Assembly (NCBI GenBank): GCA_942491975.1
Contig: CALOCY010000004.1
Coordinates: 806,001 to 870,000, forward strand
Direction: 5' to 3'
DNA: 64,000 nucleotides
Origin: CALOCY01 sp942491975
GTDB lineage: Bacteria > Bacteroidota > Bacteroidia > Bacteroidales > Prolixibacteraceae
The position numbers and the translations under genes are program-made. Positions 6,817 through 16,134 of the stretch are shown piece after piece (within the stretch, counting starts at the first letter, position 1; each line of letters starts with the position of its first letter). A model generated the notes under the pieces. The model was not told where the DNA came from. It saw only the letters and a list, made by a program, of their open reading frames with translations, and did no database searches.

Positions 6817-9800
6817 ATGAATGCAATTATGCAAATCAAAATTAAACTAATAATCCTGCTGGTAAGCATTATTTCTTTTCCAAATCTTCTGAAAGGGCAG
6901 GAAGATCCTGATATGGAAAGCCTGCTTCCTAAAACATACAAACCGATTGAACCAACAATGGCATCATTGGGCCGTTATGGAAATTATAAAGTTGACCTGT
7001 TTAATGGCCTGCCCAAAATTTCATTTACACTGTTTGAGGTAAAATCGGGATCATTGGTTCAACCCATTGTGTTATCCTATCACGGTGGAGGGATCAAAGT
7101 CAGTCAAAATGCCGGTTGGACAGGATTGGGATGGGATCTTTTTTACGGAGGTACCATTACCCGGAATGTACATGGAGAACCGGATGAATATGAAGATTTT
7201 GCAGAGGTTCCTGATAAAGATACTATTATAGCTCAGATGAAAGCTGATCGGTACAATTTGACTCATCCGTATTTTCGTAATCTGGCTGACGGATTATCTC
7301 CCTATTCATACATGCAAGACCAGTACCAGTTTTATTGCCAGGGGGGTAGTGGGATGTTTGTACTTAACAATGCTAATAAGCCCATACTGATTCCTCACCA
7401 GCCATTGCAGATTGATTCTGCTAAGTTTGGGGAAATACGGATTGAGGCTACTGACGGAACAGCGTATTATTTTAAAAAGTGTGACAATACCCGTGTGGTT
7501 ACCAGTAAAGAGACCTTTTATCCCTCTTCATGGAGCATTGAAAAGATCGTTTCACGTGACCGGAAAGATACCATTCGTTATACATATCAAAATGACGGTT
7601 ACATCTCTAATTTGCAAAATCGGTATTATGATGGTTATATTGCTTATGAACACCCCAACCAAGGAATTGATGCAAGAATAGGGTTGACGGGATTGAGGAC
7701 AGAGATCGAAGTAGAAGCTCAGAAATCTCAATATATCTATTTCAACGGGGGAAAAATAGAGTTTGTACTGTCTGAAAGGGATGATATCTTTTCCAGAAGA
7801 AATGCTAGTAGTCTATACATAAACCATGCATTAAAAAGACTGGATGAAATTGTTGTATATTTTAAGGATGCTGAAGGACTATATCTTCCATCAAAACAGA
7901 TAAAATTTCATTACTCCTATTTTGGTCCCGGCTCACCAACACCCAACGATTCGCGCTTACGATTGGATAGTGTTACGGAAATAGTACCTGAAGGGGAAAA
8001 GTTAATTGCTGCATTTAACTACCACGATGGGTTACCTGAAAAAACAAGTTACGCTACAGATCATTGGGGGTATTACAATGGAGAATCCAATAATGCTACA
8101 CCGGTCATTGGTTTTTCAATACCAAAAGAGATCGTTGAAGGTGCTGTAAAAACATCTTCCGGAACCCATATGAAAGCCGGGACATTGAATGAGGTTACAT
8201 ACCCAACCGGGGGAAAAACGGTTTTTAACTGGGAACCCAACGATTTGTATACGGATGATATAATTGTTACAGGGTCGAAAAAAGAGACAATCACTATAAG
8301 TGCACATGAGATTGAGGGGTATGATTTACTTGATCATAAATTCCCTGCGCCTTATATTCCGATTGGTATTGATACTATTATTGGGGCATATAGTGAACAA
8401 ATAACCATAGGTCAGCATCAGACTGCCACTATAAGTTATCGTTTGTATCAAGAAGATACTACTGGTTTTGCACACAACAAATACGATGAGGGAGGGGTTG
8501 CTATTTTTGACATGACTGATCATACAGAGCTATTTAAGGAAGCTTCCTTTTCGTACCCGACAGAACAAACCCGGACAGTTGAACTGGAAGCCGGACATAC
8601 TTATTCGCTTAGTATTGTAGCCAATTGCCCCAATGTTAAGGCCGTTTTAAGTATGGATTATATCGATTTCCCCCCTATGGGGAACTATACAGTGGGTGGA
8701 TTGAGAATAGGATCAATAGTAAACTATGATAAAGACGGGAGCCTGCTTTCGGCAAAAAAGTATGCGTATACCATGCCTGATGACAGCACCAGGAGTAGCG
8801 GGTTTGCAAAGACCAATTTCAGTGACGTGGACTATTCAACTTCTGTAAATACCTATTTTCAATATGTTTGTGGGATAAAAGCGGATGGTAGTAAGATGTA
8901 TTGTTGCGGAAAAAGAACAGCTTATCTGTATTATTCCGATCCCATCGCGGGTATTTTTTCATCGCCGGTCTGTTATCAGTATGTAAAAGAGTATGAAGTT
9001 TCACCATCGGGAGAAGATAAGGGGTATACGCAATACGAATATTCCGTTTGTGAAGACGATTACAAACATAAGAATATCCTTATTTCCAATGAATGGAAAA
9101 GAGGAGACCTTCTTAAAAAGGAGGTGTTTAGAAAAAACACAAATGGAACTTATAGTGCAGCACACCAGGTAGAGAATCAATACAGCCTACATCCCGGTTT
9201 CAGCAACCAGGCCAAAGGTTTTAAGATGGTCACGTCTGTTGATCAGTTTGATCTGGTTTGTAAATATGATTCATCTCTGACTTTGGAAGAGATGTATTTA
9301 CCATTGAATTACGTTTATGAATCCAAATGGAAACACCTGGACAGTACGGTTGTTACACATTTTTTTGATGGTGGCGAAGTGCGGGATACAACAATATACC
9401 ATTACAACGATACCCTGCACTGTAAACCTTACCTGCTTGAACGGCTGTTGTCCGGTAAAAAATTAAATACCGAATACGGCTACTATTTAAATACAGGATT
9501 GGTTGACTTTAGAAAAGAGACACGGGGAACATCGGTTGTAAAAGAAGACAGCCTGTTTTACAACGATGATAAACAGGTGCGGGAATACCGTGAATACAGT
9601 GGTGGAAAACCGATAAAAAAGGTTTCATATATCCATGACGATAGAAAAGACCTGGTTCAAATCTCCAAAGAAAACGATATTCCGGTTTCATACATCCGGG
9701 GCTACTACAACCAACATATTGTAGCTAAAATAGATAATATGAAACATGCTGAAATAGAGGCCAATGCTACACTAAAAGGTTACCTTGAGCAACTTGATGA

Positions 9801-10056
9801 TTTTACGGATTTAACAGGCGCAAATGCAAAAAATAACTTAACAACTATAAATCAGCACATCAGGGAAAACATTCCTGATAATGCCACGGTTTTCACTTAC
9901 ACCTACTTTCCCCTTAAAGGCATGACTTCAGAGACTGATCCTTCGGGGCGGACAATTTATTATGAATACGACGGCTTTGGACGGTTAAAGTATGTAAAAG
10001 ACCACAATGGTAACATCCTTAAAAAGCATGATTACCATTATGCTGTTCAGGATTAG
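6817..10056 (+). CDS. Secreted YD-repeat (RHS-related) protein without RHS core
   Basis: This 1079-residue protein has an N-terminal signal peptide (hydrophobic residues 11-22, then LLKGQ). The ATG at 6829 is an equally possible start. The first ~150 residues match what I know of Bacteroidota YD-repeat proteins: GRYGNYKVDLFNGLPKISF, then VLSYHGGGIKVSQNAGWTGL and GWDLFYGGTITR. The middle is beta-rich. The C-terminus has a single clear YD-type repeat (DPSGRTIYYEYDGFGRLKYV) and ends KHDYHYAVQD. The RHS-core signature and a variable toxin tip are absent; the stop follows the YD unit directly. The role is unknown; relatives are large surface or secreted proteins, some polymorphic toxins. It stands alone with its own terminator. 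Confidence 0.75.
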   Translation: MNAIMQIKIKLIILLVSIISFPNLLKGQEDPDMESLLPKTYKPIEPTMASLGRYGNYKVDLFNGLPKISFTLFEVKSGSLVQPIVLSYHGGGIKVSQNAGWTGLGWDLFYGGTITRNVHGEPDEYEDFAEVPDKDTIIAQMKADRYNLTHPYFRNLADGLSPYSYMQDQYQFYCQGGSGMFVLNNANKPILIPHQPLQIDSAKFGEIRIEATDGTAYYFKKCDNTRVVTSKETFYPSSWSIEKIVSRDRKDTIRYTYQNDGYISNLQNRYYDGYIAYEHPNQGIDARIGLTGLRTEIEVEAQKSQYIYFNGGKIEFVLSERDDIFSRRNASSLYINHALKRLDEIVVYFKDAEGLYLPSKQIKFHYSYFGPGSPTPNDSRLRLDSVTEIVPEGEKLIAAFNYHDGLPEKTSYATDHWGYYNGESNNATPVIGFSIPKEIVEGAVKTSSGTHMKAGTLNEVTYPTGGKTVFNWEPNDLYTDDIIVTGSKKETITISAHEIEGYDLLDHKFPAPYIPIGIDTIIGAYSEQITIGQHQTATISYRLYQEDTTGFAHNKYDEGGVAIFDMTDHTELFKEASFSYPTEQTRTVELEAGHTYSLSIVANCPNVKAVLSMDYIDFPPMGNYTVGGLRIGSIVNYDKDGSLLSAKKYAYTMPDDSTRSSGFAKTNFSDVDYSTSVNTYFQYVCGIKADGSKMYCCGKRTAYLYYSDPIAGIFSSPVCYQYVKEYEVSPSGEDKGYTQYEYSVCEDDYKHKNILISNEWKRGDLLKKEVFRKNTNGTYSAAHQVENQYSLHPGFSNQAKGFKMVTSVDQFDLVCKYDSSLTLEEMYLPLNYVYESKWKHLDSTVVTHFFDGGEVRDTTIYHYNDTLHCKPYLLERLLSGKKLNTEYGYYLNTGLVDFRKETRGTSVVKEDSLFYNDDKQVREYREYSGGKPIKKVSYIHDDRKDLVQISKENDIPVSYIRGYYNQHIVAKIDNMKHAEIEANATLKGYLEQLDDFTDLTGANAKNNLTTINQHIRENIPDNATVFTYTYFPLKGMTSETDPSGRTIYYEYDGFGRLKYVKDHNGNILKKHDYHYAVQD

Positions 10057-10087
10057 GGAAATCAAAAATTTGACATTCATCTCAATC

Positions 10088-10116
10088 GGGAGGTGATTAT
10101 TTGGCATCCACCTCCC
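10088..10116 (+). terminator. Terminator-like hairpin after the YD-repeat gene
   Basis: The stem gggaggtg/cacctccc (10088-10095, 10109-10116) lies 32 nt after the stop. The T content downstream is moderate (tctgcttctatcattt), so termination is likely but not certain. Confidence 0.55.
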
Positions 10117-10216
10117 TCTGCTTCTATCATTTAACCTTATCCCGGGAAGCTTGTTCAAATCATGATTTATGTCATAATCGACCGGAAGTCACTAACTTAC
10201 AGGAGGTAAGAAAAAT

Positions 10217-10272
10217 GCTTTTTTAACAATTATTTAAAATGAAAATAAATAATTGTATGTGATTAAAAAAGC
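10217..10272. repeat. Nested AT-rich inverted repeat upstream of rseC
   Basis: The outer arms gcttttttaa/ttaaaaaagc (10217-10226, 10263-10272) and inner arms acaattattta/taaataattgt (10226-10236, 10246-10256) are both perfect. It lies 30-90 bp before the rseC promoter element. It may be an operator, a terminator or a cruciform-prone site. Confidence 0.5.
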
Positions 10273-10305
10273 GCTCATTTTCGATTAATCTTTACCAAAC
10301 ATCTA

Positions 10306-10313
10306 TAGTTTTG
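10306..10313 (+). promoter_or_regulatory. -7 promoter element of the rseC-rnf operon
   Basis: TAGTTTTG matches TAnnTTTG. It ends 29 nt before the ATG at 10343. It lies just before the in-frame GTG at 10316, so transcription would begin around or after that codon; this decides the start at 10343. Confidence 0.55.
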
Positions 10314-10342
10314 TAGTGCTAAATTATCGAAGGATAAAGACT

Positions 10343-10792
10343 ATGGAACCTTCAAAGAAGGTGATACATGATGGTATCGTAAGCAGTATCGGTAATAACT
10401 TCGTAATTGTTAAAATCGTTAACAAGTCGGCATGTGCATCGTGTCATGCCAAAGGGGCTTGTGGTATCTCCGATTTTAAAGAGAAAGAGATTGAAATAAC
10501 CCTTTTCCCCGATAACATTAAAGTTGGACAAAAAGTAGCCATAAGCTGCAAGGAGCAGCAGGGGCTGTGGGCATTGCTGTTGGGATATATTTTCCCGTTT
10601 TTACTGCTGATGGCTATGCTTATTGTATTGTTGCAAATTACCCGACGGGAGGACATTGCAGGCATTGGTGCTTTGACAGCATTGGTGCCTTACTATTTTA
10701 CGCTTTACCTGTTGCGTAAACGGTTAAAAAAGAAATTTACATTCAGGATAGAGCGTATCCTGGATGAAGCGATAAATCATACCGATTGCTAA
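10343..10792 (+). CDS. rseC: RseC/MucC family protein
   Basis: The 149-residue protein carries the RseC/MucC pattern: an N-terminal domain with clustered cysteines (CASCHAKGACG, residues about 33-43), two adjacent hydrophobic helices (about 76-125) and a basic C-terminal tail. RseC proteins are small inner-membrane proteins tied to SoxR reduction and the sigma-E response in proteobacteria. In Bacteroidota the gene commonly heads the rnf operon, as here, where it may help assemble or supply electrons to Rnf (inference). The four cysteines could bind a metal or Fe-S centre. ATG 10343 is chosen over GTG 10316 because of the promoter element. rnfB follows after a 111-bp gap. Confidence 0.85.
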   Translation: MEPSKKVIHDGIVSSIGNNFVIVKIVNKSACASCHAKGACGISDFKEKEIEITLFPDNIKVGQKVAISCKEQQGLWALLLGYIFPFLLLMAMLIVLLQITRREDIAGIGALTALVPYYFTLYLLRKRLKKKFTFRIERILDEAINHTDC

Positions 10793-10903
10793 TTAGTATG
10801 AGCCATAAATGCGCTCCGCTTTTTATGCCTGACTAATTATGCATCGGCATTATACCTTAAATACGATTGAAGTTAAATTGGTATTAAAAATTATTTAATT
10901 CTT

Positions 10904-11812
10904 ATGAGTGTTACAATTCTATACACCATTATTACGATAAGCGCTATTGGTGTTTTGGCTGCTGTTATTTTATATGCGACAGCACAAAAATTCAAGGTGT
11001 ATGAAGATCCGCGCATTGACGATGTGGATGCAGCCCTTCCGGGGGCCAACTGTGGAGGTTGTGGTTATGCAGGCTGCAGGGCTTTTGCCGAAGCGTGTGT
11101 AAAACAAAACGAGTTGAGTGATCTTTTCTGCCCGGTAGGAGGAAATGATTGTATGAAAGATGTTGCGGAAGTGTTGGGGCTTGAAGCGGTGGCCAAAGAC
11201 CCGCGGATAGCTATTGTTCGTTGTAATGGTACGTGTGAGAACCGCACCAAAACCAGTTGTTATGACGGAGCCTCTTCATGTGCAATAGCTGCATCGTTAT
11301 ACGGTGGGGAAACAGATTGTGCCTTTGGTTGTTACGGCTATGGCGATTGTGTTGTGGTGTGTGACTTTGATGCCATCGCAATGGACCCGGAAACGAACCT
11401 TCCGGTGGTTGACGATGAAAAGTGTGTGGCTTGCGGGGCGTGTATCGATGCTTGTCCCAAAATGTTGATTGAATTGCGTCGTAAGTTTCCGAAAGGACGG
11501 AAAATCTTTGTTTCATGCCGTAACCAGGACAAAGGGGCTGCTGCCCGTAAAGCGTGTAAAGTGGCGTGTATCGGGTGTAGCAAATGTGTTAAAGAGTGTC
11601 CGTTCGATGCCATTGTACTTGAAAATAACCTGGCATTTATCGACTCTGACAAATGTAAGCTTTGCCGCAAATGTGTGACTGTATGTCCTACCCAGGCCAT
11701 TCAGGAGGTGAATTTCCCGCCCAAAAAGGTAAAAGCTGAAAAGGCGGCACCAAAGGCAGCGGCTGCAGCAGAGAAAACCAGTGCATCACCGGAACCGAAA
11801 AAAGAGGAGTAA
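10904..11812 (+). CDS. rnfB: Rnf complex ferredoxin subunit B
   Basis: This 302-residue protein has the RnfB order: one N-terminal membrane helix (residues about 5-25), the Fe-S domain GANCGGCGYAGCRAFAEAC followed by FCPVGG, and then several ferredoxin-type CxxCxxCxxxC clusters (for example CVACGACIDACP, CIGCSKCVKECP, CKLCRKCVTVCP). It takes electrons from reduced ferredoxin and passes them into the membrane complex. The last ~30 residues are a low-complexity Lys/Ala/Glu tail. It is the first of six rnf genes in the order BCDGEA; rnfC begins 3 bp after its stop. Confidence 0.96.
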   Translation: MSVTILYTIITISAIGVLAAVILYATAQKFKVYEDPRIDDVDAALPGANCGGCGYAGCRAFAEACVKQNELSDLFCPVGGNDCMKDVAEVLGLEAVAKDPRIAIVRCNGTCENRTKTSCYDGASSCAIAASLYGGETDCAFGCYGYGDCVVVCDFDAIAMDPETNLPVVDDEKCVACGACIDACPKMLIELRRKFPKGRKIFVSCRNQDKGAAARKACKVACIGCSKCVKECPFDAIVLENNLAFIDSDKCKLCRKCVTVCPTQAIQEVNFPPKKVKAEKAAPKAAAAAEKTSASPEPKKEE

Positions 11813-11815
11813 ATT

Positions 11816-13147
11816 ATGGCAAAGACATTTAAAATAGGAGGAGTGCATCCGGCGGAAAATAAATTCTCGGCCGGAAAAGCAATCGAACGATTGCCGTTGC
11901 CAACAACGGTTATTATACCGGTGGCACAACACCTGGGAGCACCTGCCACACCGGTTGTGAAAAAAGGTGACCAGGTGAAAGCAGGACAAGTGGTTGCACA
12001 AAGTGCAGGCTTTGTCTCTGCCAATATCCACTCATCGGTGAGTGGAACGGTAAAAAAAGTAGATGCTGTTATTGATGGCTCAGGATATAAGGTAAATTCG
12101 ATCATTATCGATGTAGAAGGCGACGAGTGGGTCGAAGGTGTTGACTTGGGTGATGAATTGATTGAAGATATCAACCTTGATGCCAAAACTATTATTGATA
12201 AAATTGCAGCTGCCGGTATCGTGGGATTGGGAGGGGCTACCTTTCCTACCCATGTAAAACTGTCCATTCCGCAGGGGATGAAGGCTGAAATGTTATTGAT
12301 CAATGCGGTAGAATGTGAGCCGTACCTGACAGCCGACCATCAGCTGATGCTGGAAAAAGGGCCTGAAATAATGGTGGGCACACAGCTGTTGATGAAAGCA
12401 ATGGGGGTAGAAAAAGCGGTGATCGGGATTGAGAAAAATAAGCCTGATGCCATTAAACATCTGACCGGACTGGCAACACAATATGATGGCATAGAGGTGT
12501 GTTCATTGAAAGTGAAATATCCGCAGGGCGGTGAAAAACAGCTCATTAAAGCGGTAACGGGCAAAGAAGTTCCTTCGGGAGGTTTACCCATTGCTGTAGG
12601 ATGCGTGGTAAACAACGTGGGTACTGCTTTTGCCGCTTATGAGGCAGTGATGAAAAACAAACCGTTGGTAGAACGGGTGGTTACCGTTACCGGAAAATCG
12701 GTAAAGAGACCTTCTAATTTCATGGTACGTGTGGGTGCACCAACTGCCCAACTGATTGAGGCGGCAGGCGGGTTACCTGAAGATACCGGAAAAATTGTAA
12801 GTGGCGGCCCGATGATGGGACGTACCCTGACCAGTCAGGATATTGCCGTTACCAAAGGTACTTCAGGTATACTGATTATGCGTGAAAAAGAGACGGTGAG
12901 GGAACCGATGCAAAACTGTATCCGCTGTTCGAAATGTATATCGGTATGTGCCATGGGACTGGAACCTTACCTGCTGATGACCTATGCCGAACGGAAATTG
13001 TGGGAAGAGTCGGAAAAAGCACATGTGATGGATTGTATCGAGTGTGGCTCATGTAGCTACACCTGTCCTTCTGCCCGTCCGTTACTCGATTATATCCGGT
13101 TGGGTAAAGGTGCGGTAGGCCAGATTATCCGAAACAGAAAAAATTAA
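11816..13147 (+). CDS. rnfC: Rnf complex NADH-binding subunit C
   Basis: The 443-residue protein matches RnfC, the peripheral subunit with NADH- and FMN-binding folds related to NuoF. Visible are the N-terminal GGVHPAENK start, the glycine-rich region GIVGLGGATFPTHVKL, NAVECEPYLTADH, and two [4Fe-4S] motifs near the C-terminus (CIRCSKCISVCAMGLEP and CIECGSCSYTCPS). It exchanges electrons between NAD(H) and the rest of the complex. Length is normal for the short RnfC form without the long repeat tail of E. coli RsxC. It starts 3 bp after rnfB, suggesting coupled translation. Confidence 0.96.
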   Translation: MAKTFKIGGVHPAENKFSAGKAIERLPLPTTVIIPVAQHLGAPATPVVKKGDQVKAGQVVAQSAGFVSANIHSSVSGTVKKVDAVIDGSGYKVNSIIIDVEGDEWVEGVDLGDELIEDINLDAKTIIDKIAAAGIVGLGGATFPTHVKLSIPQGMKAEMLLINAVECEPYLTADHQLMLEKGPEIMVGTQLLMKAMGVEKAVIGIEKNKPDAIKHLTGLATQYDGIEVCSLKVKYPQGGEKQLIKAVTGKEVPSGGLPIAVGCVVNNVGTAFAAYEAVMKNKPLVERVVTVTGKSVKRPSNFMVRVGAPTAQLIEAAGGLPEDTGKIVSGGPMMGRTLTSQDIAVTKGTSGILIMREKETVREPMQNCIRCSKCISVCAMGLEPYLLMTYAERKLWEESEKAHVMDCIECGSCSYTCPSARPLLDYIRLGKGAVGQIIRNRKN

Positions 13148-13176
13148 ATTGAAATAGAGACAAAAACCATATAGAA

Positions 13177-14163
13177 ATGAATAAATTGTTAACCATATCA
13201 CCCTCTCCGCATGTTAAAGGGAGCGAGTCGGTCCAAAAGATCATGCTGTGGGTGGTTTTGGCAATGGTGCCGGCACTGGGCTGGTCTGTTGTCGTATTTG
13301 GGTTAGCTGCATTAAAGGTTACATTGATAGCTGTTGCAGCCTGTCTGTTTTTTGAATTTGTAATTCAGAAATACATCTTAAAAACACCATCATCGTTAGG
13401 TGACCTGTCGGCACTGGTGACCGGTATATTGCTGGCATTCAACGTGCCATCAAGCCTTCCATGGTGGATTATTGTCATTGGGGCATTGGTCGCCATTGGT
13501 GTAGGAAAACTCTCATTCGGAGGATTGGGGAATAACCCGTTTAACCCGGCGTTGGTCGGAAGGGTATTCCTGTTGCTCTCGTTTCCGGTAGATATGACCA
13601 ATTGGCCGGTGAACAGCATGTCGGGTGTTGACGGGGTAACCGGTGCAACACCGTTGGCTTTGCTCAAAGAGGGGCTGAAAAATGGCACACCGATAAGTCA
13701 ATTGACCAATGAGATACCCTCTACAGCAGAACTGTTTATGGGACAAATTGGTGGTTCGCTGGGTGAAATATCTGCGGGATTGCTGATTTTAGGAGGGTTG
13801 TTTATGCTCTTCAAAAAGGTGATTACCTGGCACATTCCTATTTCGGTACTGGGTTCTATAGCACTGTTTGCAACAGGGCTTTGGTTGTTCAATCCCGGGC
13901 AGTATATTGATCCGATGTTTCACCTGCTTACCGGAGGGGCAATGTTAGGGGCTATCTATATGGCAACCGATATGGTCACTTCGCCCATGTCGGCTAAAGG
14001 CCAGATCATCTATGGAATAGGTATTGGTGCCATCACCATCAGTGTGCGTGTATTTGGTGCTTATCCCGAGGGGATTTCGTTCGCGATCCTCATCATGAAT
14101 GGCTTTACCCCGCTGTTAAACAAATATTGTAAACCTGCAGGTTTTGGAAGGAGGGCAAGCTGA
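13177..14163 (+). CDS. rnfD: Rnf complex membrane subunit D (covalent FMN)
   Basis: The 328-residue integral membrane protein shows many hydrophobic helices and the flavinylation motif DGVTGAT, in which Thr158 would carry covalently bound FMN attached by an ApbE-type transferase. It also has the conserved FGGLGNNPFNPALVGRVF stretch of the RnfD/NqrB family. With RnfG, E and A it forms the ion-conducting membrane part. The last base of its stop codon is shared with the start of rnfG, so the two are translationally coupled. No apbE gene lies in the window. Confidence 0.96.
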   Translation: MNKLLTISPSPHVKGSESVQKIMLWVVLAMVPALGWSVVVFGLAALKVTLIAVAACLFFEFVIQKYILKTPSSLGDLSALVTGILLAFNVPSSLPWWIIVIGALVAIGVGKLSFGGLGNNPFNPALVGRVFLLLSFPVDMTNWPVNSMSGVDGVTGATPLALLKEGLKNGTPISQLTNEIPSTAELFMGQIGGSLGEISAGLLILGGLFMLFKKVITWHIPISVLGSIALFATGLWLFNPGQYIDPMFHLLTGGAMLGAIYMATDMVTSPMSAKGQIIYGIGIGAITISVRVFGAYPEGISFAILIMNGFTPLLNKYCKPAGFGRRAS

Positions 14164-14807
14164 TGGCAAAGAAAGAGTCGACATTGAAAAATATGCTTAT
14201 TGCACTGTTTGTGGTAACTTTTGTGGCTTCAGGATTGTTGGGGCTGGTAGAGGGTGCTACGCGTGGTGCCATTGCAAAAGCAAAGAAAGATGCACAGGAG
14301 AAAGCTGTAAAGGAAGTGCTTCCTGAATTCGATCAGCTGGGTGAAGCGTATAAGCTGATGCCAACCGAAGGAAAAGACAGCATTGAAGTGTTTCCCGCAT
14401 ATAAAGGCGAAGAGCTTGTTGGAGTAGCTATAAAAACGTATACCTACAACGGTTTTAGCGGTTTCATCTCGTTGATGGTTGGATTTACACCTGAAGGGGC
14501 TATATTCGGCTATGCGGTACTGGAACATGCAGAAACACCGGGGTTGGGGACTAAAATGGATGGATGGTTTAATGATCCAGGTAAACCACGTCAGAATGTG
14601 CTGGGCAAAAAACCGGCTGAAATGAAATTTTATGTATCGAAAGACGGCGGTGATGTGGATGCTATTACGGCAGCTACCATTACATCACGTGCATTTTTGG
14701 ATGCCATACAACGTGCATATGATACGTACGCTGCATCGGTTAAAAATGAGGGGCCGGAAATAACTGAAACTATGGAAAAGGAGGTGGAAGATGAGTCAAA
14801 AGGTTAA
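14163..14807 (+). CDS. rnfG: Rnf complex subunit G (covalent FMN)
   Basis: This 214-residue protein has one N-terminal membrane helix (about residues 10-30) and an FMN-binding domain typical of RnfG/NqrC. GFSGFISLMVGF and HAETPGLGTKM are family-like. The flavinylation segment reads DAITAATITS; the Thr in AAT (Thr172) corresponds to the FMN-carrying Thr of the usual D-x-x-T/S-G-A-T motif, so Gly is replaced by Ala. It overlaps rnfE by 17 bp. Confidence 0.95.
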   Translation: MAKKESTLKNMLIALFVVTFVASGLLGLVEGATRGAIAKAKKDAQEKAVKEVLPEFDQLGEAYKLMPTEGKDSIEVFPAYKGEELVGVAIKTYTYNGFSGFISLMVGFTPEGAIFGYAVLEHAETPGLGTKMDGWFNDPGKPRQNVLGKKPAEMKFYVSKDGGDVDAITAATITSRAFLDAIQRAYDTYAASVKNEGPEITETMEKEVEDESKG

Positions 14808-15375
14808 TTTCACCAAAGGATTTATAAAGGAAAATCCCGTATTTGTACTGTTGTTGGGGTTGTGCCCTACATTGGGGGTTACTTCATCAGCTATTAACGG
14901 GCTGGGCATGGGCCTGGCCACTACATTTGTACTGGTCATGTCGAATGTGGTAGTATCGATGATTAAAAACTTTATCCCGGATAAAGTACGTATTCCCAGT
15001 TTTATTGTGATTATTGCGACGTTTGTAACCATTGTACAGTTGGTTATGCAGGGGTATGTCCCGGCATTGTATAAGAGCCTGGGACTGTTTATTCCGCTGA
15101 TTGTGGTAAACTGTGTAGTATTGGGACGTGCCGAGGCTTTTGCTTCGAAGAACAATATTGTTTCCTCGGCTATTGACGGTTTGGGCATGGGGTTTGGCTT
15201 CTCGTTTGCCCTGACCTTGTTGGGAGCTGTTCGTGAATTTTTGGGAAGTGGTAAGATTTTCGACATGGTGGTGTACCCCGAAAACTACGGCATGTTACTA
15301 TTTGTGCTTTCACCCGGTGCATTTTTGGCATTGGGATATCTGATTGCCATCATTAACCGACTTAAAAAATCATAG
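14791..15375 (+). CDS. rnfE: Rnf complex membrane subunit E
   Basis: The 194-residue hydrophobic protein belongs to the RnfE/NqrD family. It has the NPVFVLLLGLCPTLGVT start and an internally repeated arrangement of about six membrane helices, including the RAEAFASKN segment. RnfA and RnfE are homologous, with inverted topology, and together hold an Fe centre in the membrane (family knowledge). It overlaps rnfG and is followed by rnfA after 2 bp. Confidence 0.95.
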   Translation: MSQKVNFTKGFIKENPVFVLLLGLCPTLGVTSSAINGLGMGLATTFVLVMSNVVVSMIKNFIPDKVRIPSFIVIIATFVTIVQLVMQGYVPALYKSLGLFIPLIVVNCVVLGRAEAFASKNNIVSSAIDGLGMGFGFSFALTLLGAVREFLGSGKIFDMVVYPENYGMLLFVLSPGAFLALGYLIAIINRLKKS

Positions 15376-15377
15376 GT

Positions 15378-15950
15378 ATGACATATATCGTAATTATTAT
15401 AGCCGCGATTCTATCGAATAACATCGTATTGATGCAGTTTTTGGGGATCTGTCCGTTTTTGGGGGTTTCTAAAAAAATATCAACGGCGGCAGGTATGACA
15501 GGTGCTGTTATGTTTGTTATGACGCTGGCCACCATTGTTACCTACCTGATTCAGAAATTTGTACTTGATCCTTACGGGTTGGCATTTTTGCAGACCATCA
15601 GTTTTATCCTGATTATTGCATCGCTGGTGCAATTGGTTGAGATTGTCCTGAAAAAGGCCAGTCCTTCGTTGTATCAGGCATTGGGGGTATTCCTTCCGCT
15701 CATTACTACCAATTGTGCGATTTTGGGTGTGGCCATACTCACCATTCAGAAAGAGTATAACCTGATGGAAGGGGTTGTATTTGCAGTAGCAAGTGCTGTT
15801 GGTTTTGGTTTGGCATTAATTCTTTTTGCCGGGCTGCGTGAGCAGTTGGAACTAACAAATATCCCAAAGGGAATGAAAGGTACCCCGGTAGCATTTATCG
15901 TGGCAGGAATCCTTGCTATGGCATTTATGGGGTTCTCCGGATTGGTTTAA
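15378..15950 (+). CDS. rnfA: Rnf complex membrane subunit A
   Basis: The 190-residue integral membrane protein carries the typical NNIVLMQFLGICPFLGVSK and TTNCAILGVAI segments. The conserved cysteines (in GICPF and TNCAI) sit where the shared membrane Fe-S centre is expected. This is the last gene of the operon; an intrinsic terminator follows within 30 bp. The complete set rseC-rnfBCDGEA suggests a working Rnf that links ferredoxin, NAD and an ion gradient. Confidence 0.96.
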   Translation: MTYIVIIIAAILSNNIVLMQFLGICPFLGVSKKISTAAGMTGAVMFVMTLATIVTYLIQKFVLDPYGLAFLQTISFILIIASLVQLVEIVLKKASPSLYQALGVFLPLITTNCAILGVAILTIQKEYNLMEGVVFAVASAVGFGLALILFAGLREQLELTNIPKGMKGTPVAFIVAGILAMAFMGFSGLV

Positions 15951-15976
15951 ATGATATTGATATATAAAACAGCAAG

Positions 15977-16006
15977 GAAGCAGTTCATTTTAGGCTGCTT
16001 CTTTTG
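15977..16006 (+). terminator. Intrinsic terminator of the rnf operon
   Basis: The stem gaagcag/ctgcttc (15977-15983, 15995-16001) is followed by a short T run and lies 26 bp after the rnfA stop. Confidence 0.75.
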
Positions 16007-16134
16007 CATATAGGGGGTAAATTTATATTCTATAACACATTTTAACCATTAGATGCCTGACAGGGGGTTAATGCAACAATCAAATTGTTACTTTTATAAT
16101 CCGGATGCTAAGGAAACTTCAATGTTAAAAAACT

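Noticed and set aside
6817..10056. Calling the YD-repeat protein a polymorphic toxin
   Set aside because: There is no RHS core, toxin tip or immunity gene in the sequence.
11211..12303. Long open frames antisense to rnfB and rnfC
   Set aside because: They are shadows of strongly coding plus-strand genes; composition is unlike real proteins.
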